Part shown: one piece after another, positions 10,881 to 21,309 of the stretch
How the letters are laid out: each line of letters begins with the position of its first letter
Position numbering within the stretch: position 1 is the first letter of the stretch
Source: Locusta migratoria
Taxonomy: Eukaryota > Arthropoda > Insecta > Orthoptera > Acrididae
Assembly: GCA_026315105.1 (NCBI GenBank)
Contig: CM048744.1
Span: 359,415,168-359,479,167, forward strand
Direction of reading: 5' to 3'
DNA length: 64,000 bases
Translations under genes and position numbers: made by a program
Notes under the pieces: model-generated
Told to the model about the DNA's origin: nothing
The model's input: the letters and a program-made list of their open reading frames with translations, nothing else
Databases searched by the model: none

Positions 10881-12003
10881 ACCAATATTCCAGATATCGA
10901 ATACGAACAGAGGCCGTAATGAGTAACGTAGAAGTAGATATCATCGGAGCAACTAAAATCACTTAACAAGAACAAGTCTTCTAGTCCGGACTGTATGCCC
11001 ATTAGATTTCTATATGATTATGCTGAAGCGATAGCTCCTTACTTAACCGCCATATACAACAACTCTCTCATAGAAAGATCTGTACCAAAAGATTGGAAAG
11101 TTGCACAGGTCACACCTATATTCAAGAAAGGCAGTAGGAGTAACCCACTAAACTACAGGCCTATTTCATTGATGTCAATTTGCAGCAGGGTTTTGGAACA
11201 TATCCTGTATTCAAATATTATGAATTATCTCGAACAGAACGATCTATTGACCCAAAGTGAACAAGGATTTAGAACATATCGTTCATGCGAAACACAACTA
11301 GCTCTTTATTCACACGAAGTGATGGGTGCTATCGACAAGGGTTCCCAAATAGATTCCGTATTTATTGATTTACAGAAAGCTTTTTACACCGTACCTCACA
11401 AACGTTTGTTTTATCAAATTGCGTGGTTAAGGTATATCGCCCCAAATTTGCGACTGGATAGGGGATTTCCAGTTAGAAAGTACACAGTTAGTAGTAATCG
11501 ACGGTAAGGCATCGACTAAAACAGAGGTGATATCGGGCGTTCCACAGGGTAGTGTTATTGGTCCTCTGCTGTTCCTTATTTACATAATGGTGAGTGTGGA
11601 ATGAGAAGAGATAAGAAAATTAATGTTTAGTTATTTAAACTAGATCTTGCAATTTCAGTCTACTTGCTGTTAAAATATGCCTCGAAGGCGGCCGTCTTTG
11701 CCAAAATTATCATCAAACAAAGGGAGCCGGCAGCCGCTCCCTTTAGATAACTCAGTAACTTCCGGCTCTGATCAGGACAGACGGTTCTATGTCTGCACTA
11801 CATCTTTCCTTCTAAAGGGTGGTGGTGGCTACTTTGCACTCCGCTGTCGCTTCCTCCTTGTTTCCTGATACTCACAAATGGTAGCGGGAAAAACTAGTGC
11901 AGGTAAACCTCCGTGTTGGCTCTAAGCTCTCCGGTTTTATTCTCATTGTATTTCCGCGAGTTATGAGTAGCAGGAAACAATATACTGGTAGACTCTTGTA
12001 GAG
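10881..12003. repeat. 1123-bp tandem unit 2
   Basis: Second head-to-tail unit, indistinguishable from 9758-10880 in the compared stretches. It is followed at 12004 by a third, diverged partial copy of the unit start. Confidence 0.93.
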
Positions 12004-12221
12004 ACCAATATTCCAGATATCGAATACGAACAGAGGCCGTAATGAGTAACGTAGAAGTAGATATCATCGGAGTAGTGCAGCAACTAAAATCACAACAAGA
12101 ACAAGTCTTCTGGTCCGGACTGTATACGCATTAGATTTCTATCTGATTATACTGAAGCGATAGCTCCTTCATTAACAGCCATATACAACCGCTCTCTCAT
12201 ATAAAGATCTGTACCAAAAGA
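12004..12221 (+). pseudogene. LINE-1 fragment, diverged third start of the tandem unit
   Basis: Begins like units 1 and 2 (accaatattccagatatcg) but then differs at many bases and has a 9-base segment (gtagtgcag) missing from the two perfect units. The segment after it (12222-12335) is not recognised. Confidence 0.8.
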
Positions 12222-12442
12222 TGTCCGGCGCAGCTCTGGACGAAACGTTAGGTGAAACTGAAAAGTTTTATGGACCACGGTCTTATAACCCGGAAGTTCT
12301 ACTAGCAACTATGACATCCGGTCGTGAAAGCCTTCATTGCATGATATGAGTAGCTACCATGTTCCAGAACGACTCTCTTGCAGCGGCTGCCACTGGAGTT
12401 GGCTGATCATCTCCGTGACTCTTTAGTGTTTACTAGGTGAAC

Positions 12443-12768
12443 TTAATTCTGAAGATTAGCTGGGTTGATAGCGTAACTAATGAAGAACTACTGAACAGAA
12501 TTGGAGAGAAAAGGAATTTCTGGCATACCTTGACTAAAAGAAGGTATCGAATGGTAGGACACGCTCTTAGACATCGAGGAATCGTAATTTTCGCTTTGTA
12601 GGGAAGTGTCTGGGAGGAAAGTCGCAGAGGGAGACTAAGAGACGAATATAGTAAGCAGATTCAGATGGATGAGAATTGTCGTTCTTATGAGGAGATTAAG
12701 TAGCTTGGTCAGAATACAGTAGGGTGGAGAACTGCATCACATCAGTTTCCGGACTTACGACAACAACA
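12443..12768 (+). pseudogene. LINE 3' end inserted in LINE-4 (copy B)
   Basis: Same inserted RT C-terminal tail as at 4927-5255 (near 12540-12570 it reads MVGHALRHRGIV). It is flanked by ggtgaac at 12436-12442 and 12769-12775. Confidence 0.8.
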
Positions 12769-12775
12769 GGTGAAC

Positions 12776-13230
12776 CTACAATGAAAAGTGCTGCGTTCCT
12801 GTGGGTCTACTCCGTCCGCTCTTTCTGTCTTGAGCGGATCCCACACTGACAAGCAATATTCAGCTTCTGGTCGTACGAGTGTTTTGTACGCTGCTTCCTT
12901 AGTTGATGGACTATGTTTCCTGGGGATTCTTTCAATGAATCTGTCTGGCATCTGGCTTTAGCCACGACTACTTTTATGTGGCCGTCCTATTTCAAATCGC
13001 TTTTAAGCCCACTCCCAGATATGTAATGGAGGCAACTGCCTCCAACGTTGGTTCTGCAGTTGCATAATCATATAGTAAAGAAGTTTTCTTTCTATCAAAT
13101 ACCTTTGTTTATGATGAAATTCAGTTACCAATCCCAGTAACAAGAGTGAGATTTGCTGCAGGTTCTGCAATTCGCTACCGTTCCAACGTTGCGATTACTA
13201 TGTAAATTACACTACAGCATCATGCATGAA
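12776..13230 (-). pseudogene. LINE-4 relic, second part (copy B)
   Basis: The minus-strand frame 12742-12951 reads KEAAYKTLVRPEAEYCLSVW, the conserved block after the RT domain. Counterpart of 5263-5690. Broken downstream. Confidence 0.7.
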
Positions 13231-13317
13231 AAGCTTGAGGTGCCGTGTCACGGATTGCCTGGTCGCTCCCGTCGGAGGTAAGGCCCTCCCTTGTGTGTGT
13301 GTGTGTGTATGTGTGTG

Positions 13318-13505
13318 TGTGTTCCAGATGGGACTTAACTACTGTGGTTACCCGTCCCTAGGCTTACAAATTACTTAAACTAAGCTAAGGACAACACACA
13401 CACACAGACTCATACCCAAGGGAGGAATCGAACCTACGACAAGAAGCAACAACGCGCTCCGCAGCAAGGCGACTTGGAGCGCTCGGCCATTCCACCGCGG
13501 CCAGT
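13318..13505 (-). mobile_element. SINE-2 (copy B)
   Basis: Minus-strand tRNA-derived SINE with intact layout and only a short CA run near 13395. It serves as the unexpanded reference for the copy at 6031-6296. A plus-strand SINE tail remnant follows at about 13510-13605. Confidence 0.85.
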
Positions 13506-13734
13506 TTGTTCCATAACATATTTTAAGCTAGCTAAAGTAGTTTGTAACTCTAGGGACCGATGACCTCAACCGTTTTGTCTCTTAGGTTTACTAACATCTG
13601 AACTTCCGATGTTTTCTACAAGGTTGTTTGTTTATATTGTGAAAACTGATGCTTCCATAACACCTCTTGGATCATCCAAGAATTTCTTAAATCCATACTA
13701 CTGGAAACTGTAAATTTGTTTCAGGTAAAATTTC

Positions 13735-13970
13735 AAGGAAGAAAGCTTAAGGTTTAACGTCCCGCCAACAGCGTGGTCTAGCTCAGATTTCTGGCTAATG
13801 ATGGGGAAGGAAATCGGTCGTGCCCTTTCAAAGGAACCCTCCCGTCATCTGCCTGTATTGATTCAGGGAAATCACGTAAAGCCTTTCAGGATGGCCAGAG
13901 GTGGATTTAACCTCCATCTTCCCAAATGCGAGTTCAGTGTGTTACCACTGCGGTACCTCATCCGGTAGTT
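13735..13970 (-). mobile_element. SINE-3 (copy B)
   Basis: Counterpart of 6535-6775 with few substitutions: the body tract gtttaacgtcccgcc and the complemented tRNA-like head are both present. Confidence 0.8.
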
Positions 13971-14665
13971 AAAATTTGCGTCCTATTTGGTAAGCAACTG
14001 TAACGCAAAATTTCTTTGAGAACATATTTTTGTTTAATTTGTCACATGCTTTTTGTTGTTGCAAGTGTACTATGGAAGTAGCATAGCATAGAGTAAAAAG
14101 AGAGGCGTCTGTGGAGGTTCGCGATTTTCCATCTTGTGTAGGTCTCTTGATCTTCTCGTATTGTCTACTGCATATACTTCAGCGATTTAGCCTTCTACGC
14201 CTTCGCCTAGTACAGTCCAAGATATTTCCTTATATGTCGTATTATCTTTCTATTCTATTCTTGTTCCATCTTCATCCCTCAACAATTCTGCTGAACAACT
14301 CCTCTTTCCTTATCTGATCAGTCTTCCTTATTTTCAGCATTTATGTTCAAATTGAACATTCTATGATTTTCTTGTTTTCAAATTGAGGCAAATATTTTGT
14401 GCTAGTTCAGATATTGAAATGAACTAACGCTAACTTGTGTCCCGTACCCTTCTGGATTCCTCTGTAATGCATTATTTTGATTTCAAAGTAACAGGATTCT
14501 CTCATGCATTTAATACACATTTTGTCTCTAGTTGTGATGGCAAGTAAGTATGTCGCTAATTTTTTTTCGCTTATGTACTACATCTACATCTACATCTACA
14601 TTGGATACTCTGCAAATCACATTTAAGTGCCTGGCAGAGGGTTCATCGAACCACAATTATACTAT

Positions 14666-17437
14666 TTATCTCCCATTCCATTCTCTAATAGCGCGCGGGA
14701 AGAAAGAACACCTGAATCTCTCTGTTCGAGCTCTGATTTCTCTTATTTTATTCTGATGATCATTTCTACCTATGTAAGTGGGACTCAACAATATATTTTC
14801 ACATTCGGAGGAGAATGTTGGCGATTGGAGTTTCGCAAGTAACCCACGCCTCAGCGATAAGCGCCGTTGTTGTAATGATTCCCATCCCAGATCCTGTATC
14901 ATTTCCGTAACGCTGTCTCCCCTGTATCGCGACAATACGAAACGAGCTGCCCTTCTTTGGACTCTTTCGATGTCCTCCGTCAAACCCACCTGATAAGGAT
15001 CCCACACTGGGCTGCAATACTCCAAAAATGGACGGACAAGCGCAGTGTATGCAGTTTCTTTAGTAGTTCTGTTGCATCTTTTAAGGGTTCTGCCAATAAA
15101 ACGCAGTCTCTGGTTCGCCTTTCCCACGATATTATCTACGTGTTCTTTCCAGTTTAAGTCTGAAGTAATAGTGATTCCTAGGTATTTTGTGGAGTTTACG
15201 GCCTTCACATTTAATTGATTTATGTTGTAAACAAAGTTTAACGGATTTCTTTTCGTACTCATGTGGACGACTTCACACTTCTCATTATTTAGAGTCAATT
15301 GCCAATTTTTACACCATACTGATATCTTATTCAGATCGTTCTGCAGTTGGTTTTGATATTCAGATGATTTTACTAGACGGTAAATGACGGCGTCATCTGC
15401 AAACAACCTAATAGAGCTACTTAGATTTTCCTCTAAATCGTTTATGTAAATAAGGAATAGCAGAGGACCAATAACACTACCCTGTGGAACGCCCGATATC
15501 ACTTCTGTTTTAGTCGATGCCTTACCATCGATTACTACGAACTGTGTCCTCTCTGACAAGAAATCCCCTATCCAATTGCAAATTTGGGGCGATATACCAT
15601 AACCACGCAATTTGATTAAAAGCCGTTTGTGAGGTACGGTGTCAATAGCTTTCTGGAAATCAAGAAATACGGAATCGATTTGCGAACCTTTGTCGATAGC
15701 ACGCATCACTTCGTGTGAATATAGAGTTAGTTGTGTTTCGTATGAACGATATTTTCTAAATCCGTGTTGACCTTGGGTCAATAGATCGTTCTGTTCGAGA
15801 TAATTCATAATATTTGAATACAGGATATGTTCCAAAACCCTGCTGCAAATTGACGTCAATGAAATAGGCCTGTAGTTTAGTGGGTTACTCCTACTGCCTT
15901 TCTTGAATATAGGTGTGACCTGTGCAACTTTCCAATCTTTTGGTACAGATCCTTCTATGAGAGAGCGGTTGTATATGACTGTTAAGTAAGGAGCTATCGC
16001 TTCAGCATAATCAGATAGAAATCTAATGGGTATACAATCCGGACCAGAAGACTTGTTCTTATTAAGTGATTTTAGTTGCTGGGCTACTCCGATGATATCT
16101 ACTTCTATGTTACTCATTACGGCATCTGTTCGTAATTCGAAATCTGGAATATTGGTTTCGTCTTCTTTGGTGAATGAGTTTCTAAAAGCTAAGTTTAGTA
16201 ACTCTGCTTTAGTAGCGCTGTCATCGGCAGGATCGCCATTACTATCACGTAGTGAAGGTATTGTTTGTGACTTTCCCCGAGTATATTTAACATATGACCA
16301 AAATCTCTTTGGGTTTTCAGTCAAATTACGAGAAAGAGTTTCGTTGTGATAAATGTTGTAGGCATCTCGCATTGAAATCCTCGCTAAATTTCGAGCTTCT
16401 GAGTACAATCGCAAATCCTGGGGATTTCGTGTTTGTTTAAATTTAGTATGCCTTTTCCTTTGCTTTTGCAACAGTGTCCTGTTTTGTGTACCAAGGGGGA
16501 TCGCCTCCTTCTTTTATTAATTTATTAGGTATAAAACTTTCAATTTCTGTCGATTCCACTTCTTTGAATTTGAGCCACATCTGGTCTACACCTACGTTTA
16601 GTGTTAGAAACGAGTGGAAGCTGTCTTTCAAGAAGCAATGTATTTTGTTTCTATCTGCTTTCCTGAACAAATATACTTTGCGTTTATTTTTGGTAACTTT
16701 GGGACTTTCGATATTCAATTTCGCTACTACAGCTCTGTGTTCACTAATACCTGTATCCGTTTTGATGCTCGTTATGAGCTCAGGATTATTTGTTGCTAAG
16801 AGATCAAGTGTGTTTTCACATCCATTTACAATTCTAGTTGGCTCATGAACTAATTGTTCGAAGTAATTCTCAGAGAATGCGTTGAGTACAATTTCACACG
16901 ATGCTTTATGCGTACCTCCTGATTTGAAACATAATTTCGCCAACAGATTGAGGGTAAATTAAAATCACCACCTACTATTATCGTGTGAGTCGGGTACGTT
17001 TTTGTAATTAGACTCATGTTTTCTTTGAACCTTTCTGCTATTGTATCGTCAGAGTCGGGAGGCCGGTAAAAGGAACCGATTATTAACTTCTTACGATTTT
17101 CGGGTACAACCTCTACCCATAATAGCTCGCACGAACTATCAACTTCAACTTCGCTACATGAAATACTACTTTTGACAGCGACAAACACGCCCCCACCTAT
17201 TTTGTTTAATCTATCCTTTCTGAACAACGATAGATCTTTTGAAAATACTTCTTCTGAACTTATTTCCGGCTTGAGCCAACTTTCGCTGCCTATAATGATG
17301 TGTGTTTCGGTGCTTTCTATTAACGCTTGCAGTTCTGGAACTTTCCGGACACAGCTACGACAATTTACAACTGTTATACCGATAGTTTCCGGATCTACAT
17401 TTCTCCTGTCATCCACCTGCACCCTTTGAGATTGCAA
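14666..17437 (-). pseudogene. LINE-1 ORF2: APE endonuclease and reverse transcriptase, two frameshifts
   Basis: ORF2 would nick chromosomal DNA and reverse transcribe the element RNA at the nick. Three overlapping minus-strand frames cover it: 17437-16850, 16943-16443 and 16471-14666, so there are frameshifts near 16920 and 16480. Endonuclease signatures: VVNCRSC, GSESWL, SFYRPPDSDD, GGDFNLP and ISEHRAV. In the 601-residue RT frame: YRPISL near residue 200, motif A FLDFQKAID at 269-277, motif B SGVPQGS at 326-332, motif C FADD at 357-360, and a C-terminal block with RPFLEYCSPVWDP. The RT core looks intact. The first Met at 17437 was taken because it precedes the first endonuclease motif in frame. 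Confidence 0.92.
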
Positions 17438-17642
17438 AGCTGCACCCCGAAGCTCTTTATCCTAAAAAACCGCCCAGTTAACGCCACACAGCCCCCGCTA
17501 CCCGTGTAGCCGCTTCCTGCGTATAGTGGACTCCTGACCTATTCAGCGGAACCCGGAAACCCACCCCCCGATGGCGCAAGTCAAGGAATCTGCAGCCTAC
17601 ACGGTTGCAGAACCGTCTGAGCCTCTGATTCAGACCCTCCAC

Positions 17643-18425
17643 TCAGCTCTGTACCAGAGGTCCACAGTCGGTCCTGTCAACTATGCTGCAGATGGTGAGC
17701 TCTGCTTTCATCTTGCAAGCAAGACTGACAGTCTTTACCACTTCAGTTAGCCGCTCGAAACCTGAGAGGATCTCTTCAGATCCGAAACGACACACATCAT
17801 TGGTACCGACGTGAGCCACCACCTGCAGTTGGCTGCACCCCGTACCCTTCATGGCATCCGGGAGGACCCATTCCACATCTGGAATGACTCCACCCGGTAT
17901 GCACACGGAGTGCACGTTGGCCTTCTTCCCCTCCTTGGCAGCCATCTCTCTAAGGGGCTCCATCACCCGCCTAACGTTGGAGCTCCCAACTACAAGTAAA
18001 CCCACCCTCTGTGAAAGCCCGGATCTTGCAGGCTGGGTGGTGACAGGGTGAGAGACACCATCCGACTCAGGAACATCGTCCTGAGCAGACAGCGCCTCAA
18101 ACCTGTTCGCAAGACGAACCGGGGAGGCCTCACGATCGGTCCCCCGGAATGTCTTGCGCCTCCTGCCACGCACTGGAGCAACCTCCCACGCAACCACGGG
18201 TGGGATGTCTGCCTCACTGCTAGCAGTTTCAGGGCATGTCGCTGCCGCAAGCCGATCGGTGGAGACGACGGGAGTCCGTTCGGTCCCCACCGCTGGCCAA
18301 CAACAACGACGCCCATCGATTGCAGCTTCCAACTGTGCAACCGAGGTTAACACAGCTTGAAGCTGGGAGCGAAGTGTCACCAGCTCAGACTGCATCCGCA
18401 CACAGCAGTCACAGTCCCTATTCAC
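17643..18425 (-). CDS. LINE-1 ORF1: coiled coil plus SGNH esterase-like protein
   Basis: 260 residues. ORF1 proteins of non-LTR elements bind element RNA; in CR1-like elements they carry a hydrolase-like domain of uncertain role. Seen here: a Cys-containing N-terminus (CDCC), a predicted coiled coil at about residues 10-36 (heptad-like SELVTLRSQLQAVLTSVAQL), a basic linker (about 85-95), then an SGNH-like core with the nucleophile block VVGSSN at 145-150 and the GTND block at 207-210. The frame ends shortly after ICSIVDRTD, before the Asp-His block expected at the domain end, so the C-terminus is probably truncated. Upstream neighbour in the element is the leader; downstream is ORF2 in another frame. 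Confidence 0.85.
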   Translation of the reverse strand: MNRDCDCCVRMQSELVTLRSQLQAVLTSVAQLEAAIDGRRCCWPAVGTERTPVVSTDRLAAATCPETASSEADIPPVVAWEVAPVRGRRRKTFRGTDREASPVRLANRFEALSAQDDVPESDGVSHPVTTQPARSGLSQRVGLLVVGSSNVRRVMEPLREMAAKEGKKANVHSVCIPGGVIPDVEWVLPDAMKGTGCSQLQVVAHVGTNDVCRFGSEEILSGFERLTEVVKTVSLACKMKAELTICSIVDRTDCGPLVQS

Positions 18426-18619
18426 GATTACAGTGCCAACAAAAACAAAAACTACAGTCGCGATGCGTTCAAAGGAATTCTAAACTGTTCGTTAGAACGC
18501 GGATGTGAATCCAATACGCACGACAGCTCAGTATAACTTTACAAATTGAGACGAGAAAGTGTAGACGAAAATCAAAATACAATATGTCGCTTCTAATCAG
18601 AAAATAAAGACAGACGAAC

Positions 18620-20069
18620 ACTGGGGCGCAGAGAGTCACACTGCCGCATTCAATTTGCAACTCTGGTCATCATGGAATGCGGTTACTTGTTGTGCCTCCG
18701 TCTAGGAACGAGGCGGCGCGGGAATGAGAAAGCAGGATTGTTTAATAAAAGAAAGACAAAACGAAAAACAGTATGACCGCATACCAATCCAAAATGCTAG
18801 TCTGAGGAGAATAATGAATTATTTGAAATGATTGCGTATCCGAAAAGCCCAAAGATGTGATGAATTTAGAAGAACTGCATACTTTCGTATGACAGAAAGA
18901 GTTGGATTACAGATTAATTGAAAAACAAGGCTTCAACTGATATCACAAATGATTTGGGGACAATACTGTTTGGCGTGAGGATGATCAGCTACAGGTGCAC
19001 TTAGACATAGGTAATACTACTTTCGAAAACGCCAATGCGATAATACAGTTCTTCAGGAGCCCTATTACTCACAGAAATAAGGACGAAAGTATTTTGGATT
19101 GCGCTTGATCTAGTGATCATTTGCATACTTATCAGAAGAAGAGGAATACTATTTGTCCTATAGTAATGAGTCAAAACATTACCCTCTGGAGCACAGTGGT
19201 TTAAGTAATCGGTTGGTTTTAGTACATTACACCTGGGCTAGTGTGGTCTTTGAGTGGATTACACAAGCATGATTTGTTCCTGAGTGATTTCAGACCGAAT
19301 TATGCAGCTGGCTCCTTCTATGCATTCTAATCATTGCAAAGTGTCCCAATGTTTACCATATGTTCTTAAGATGACACTCTCGTTCTTTTTTAACCGTTTA
19401 TACACTCCTGGCCATTAAAATTGCTACACCATGAAGATGACGTGCTATAGACGCGAAATTTAACCGATAGGAAAAAGATGCTGTGATATGCAAATGATTA
19501 GCATTCACACAAGGTTGGCGCCGGTGGCGACACCTACAACGTGCTGGCACGAGGAAAGTTTTATGCTGATTTATCATACACAAACAGCAGTTGACCGGCG
19601 TTGCCTGGTGAAGCGTTGTTGTGGTGCCTCGTGTAAGTAGAAGAAATGCGTACCATCACGTTTCCGACTGTGATAAAGGTCCGACAGTAGCATATCGCGA
19701 TTGCGGTTTATCGTATCGCGACATTGCTGTTCGCGTTAGTCGCGATCCAATGACTGTCAGCAGAATATGGAATCGGTGGGTTCAGGAGGGCAATACGGAA
19801 CGCCGTGCTGGATTCCAACGGCCTCGTATCACTAGCAGTCAAAATGACATGTATCTGATCTGCATGGCTGTAACTGATCGTGCAGCCACGTCTCGATCCC
19901 CAACGAGTCAACAGATGGGGACGTTTAAAGACAACAACCATCTACACGAAGAGTTCGACGACGTTTGCAACAGCATGGACTATCATCTCGGAGACCATGG
20001 CTGCGGTTATGCTTCACGCTGCATCATAGACAGGTGTTCGCAACGACGAACCTGTCTTCTACAAAATTG
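18620..20069. repeat. Segmental duplication, copy B, right part
   Basis: Resumes the match to copy A (7438-8540) after the CR1-like LINE and continues into Tc1-A copy 3 at 19401. The two copies differ by small indels such as the loss of several bases near 18985. Confidence 0.85.
19401..20069 (+). pseudogene. Tc1-A family transposon copy 3, 5' half
   Basis: Starts with the terminal repeat tacactcctggccattaaaa at 19401. A 149-residue frame (19621-20070) reads LSYRDIAVRVSRDPMTVSRI, the helix-turn-helix DNA-binding region that recognises transposon ends, then shifts near 19930. The catalytic half and 3' terminal repeat are missing: the homology ends at about 20069. Counterpart of copy 2 at 8255, so the insertion predates the segmental duplication. 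Confidence 0.88.
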
Positions 20070-20466
20070 ATAAGTAATGCACTTTGTAACATTTGTCTTT
20101 GTCTGGCTGTCGCGTGAAAATGGTGTAAAACAGAAACCGGTAGCTTTGGGTCAATAAATAAACAACTTTGATCAACCTAATGACATTGTCCAAAAGTGGT
20201 AAAGTTGGAAATACTAGCAGTGGGAGAGATACATGCGTAGATAATAGTAGCGGGAGGGGATGCTAAGCATGAAGGGTTTACTCCAGAGAGAAACTGGGTG
20301 AAGGCATTCAGCGTATTCTGTATAAAAAGAGGGTTTATATGTTCTAATTCCAGCATAGTTGCAGGCTTAAGGTCCGAGGTAGATGGTCCTCCACTTTCCT
20401 TCCAGAGTCCTTTCTTTTCTCCAAATTCTAATGTAATTTAGGGTGCTACGACGTACAGGTAATTTG
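20070..20466. other. Unassigned DNA
   Basis: Nothing recognised between the truncated Tc1-A copy and the next SINE. Confidence 0.5.
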
Positions 20467-20477
20467 TTCGAAACAGA

Positions 20478-20702
20478 ACACTGGACTCGCATTCGGGAGG
20501 ACGGTGGTTCAAAGCCACCTCCGGCCACGCAGATTTAGGTTTTCCGTGATTTCCCTAAATCACTCCAGGCAAATGCTGGGATGGTTCCTTTCAACGGGCA
20601 CGGCCGAATTTCCTGCGTTCATTCTTCCCCAAAAATCCGAACGTAAGCTCCGTCTCTAACGACCACGCTATCGACGGGACGTTACATTCTAAGCTTCCTT
20701 CC
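20478..20702 (+). mobile_element. SINE-3 (tRNA-derived), plus strand
   Basis: tRNA-like head with a box B-like ggttcaaagcc near 20507, then the family body (ttaggttttccgtgatttcc, atggttcctttcaacgggc). Flanked by ttcgaaacaga at 20467-20477 and 20703-20713, a perfect 11-bp target-site duplication. Confidence 0.9.
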
Positions 20703-20784
20703 TTCGAAACAGACATAAAGTAAACACCACACTACTTTTGTCCACATTAAGAACTTATATATAAAACTTAGGTTATAATTGTGT

Positions 20785-20945
20785 TACGGACCTTTGCCTT
20801 TCAGGGGCAAGCGCTCTACCCGCGAAAGGCAAAGGTCCCAGGTTCGAATCCTGGTTTCGGTCGGCACACAACTTTTATCTGCCAGGAAGTTTCATATCAG
20901 CGGACACTCCGCTGCAGAGTGAAAGTTTCATTCTGGGAACTTTAT
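20785..20945 (+). mobile_element. SINE-5 with tRNA-like head and a rearranged hairpin
   Basis: Box B is ggttcgaatcctgg near 20840, followed by the body with cactccgctgcagagtgaaa. The head starts with ggacctttgcctttc (20788-20802), which is the perfect complement of gaaaggcaaaggtcc (20824-20838), so the normal 5' head seems replaced by an inverted copy of the anticodon-arm region. Ends in a short TA run at 20943-20962. Confidence 0.8.
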
Positions 20946-21100
20946 ATATATATATATATATACCGTCTAGTTTGGGTTTAAGATTAGAAACGGAAATTTA
21001 TAGATACGTTTCTTAACTACCGTCTTGTATTAAGGACACAAGTTGCTCTACAGATCTTAATAAAATTTCAGATCAACACGCAATAATTCGATCAAAGTTA

Positions 21101-21298
21101 GCCGGCCGCAGTGGCCGAGGGGACTGAGGCGCTCCAGTCACGGTCTGCACGGGCACTACGGTCGGGGTTTCGAATCCCCCCTCGGGCATGGATATTTGTG
21201 CCGTCCTAGTTCGTAAGTAGTTCATAAGTAGTTTGTAAGTTTAGGGTCTGATGACCCCGTAGTTAAGTCCTATAAGCTTAACAAACATTTGAACATTT
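21101..21298 (+). mobile_element. SINE-1 (tRNA-derived), complete
   Basis: Head with box A-like gtggccgagg and box B ggtttcgaatc, body ending in aacatttgaacatt. Perfect 11-bp target-site duplication gatcaaagtta at 21090-21100 and 21299-21309. Reference copy for this family in the window. Confidence 0.95.
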
Positions 21299-21309
21299 GA
21301 TCAAAGTTA

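Larger units (their letters stand above)
12336..14576. repeat. Segmental duplication, copy B, left part
   Basis: Matches copy A from about 4838 onward: LINE-4, the inserted LINE 3' end, GT repeat, SINE-2, SINE-3 and the following unique text up to the cgctaattttttt tract at about 14556, where the full CR1-like LINE interrupts it. The NUMT of copy A is absent. Confidence 0.88.
14577..18620 (-). mobile_element. Near full-length CR1-like LINE (LINE-1)
   Basis: About 4.0 kb non-LTR retrotransposon on the minus strand. Order in its own direction: 5' leader (18620-18426), ORF1 with an esterase-like domain (18425-17643), spacer, ORF2 with endonuclease and RT (17437-14666), and a 3' end with a repeated TCTACA tail at 14577-14605. 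An SGNH-esterase-type ORF1 is a known hallmark of CR1-like elements. It sits inside copy B of the segmental duplication. A clear target-site duplication was not found and the 5' boundary is approximate. ORF2 has two frameshifts, so this copy is probably dead. Confidence 0.92.

Noticed and set aside
18048..18508. Plus-strand frames of 68-100 residues opposite the CR1-like ORF1
   Set aside because: Antisense shadows of the GC-rich ORF1.
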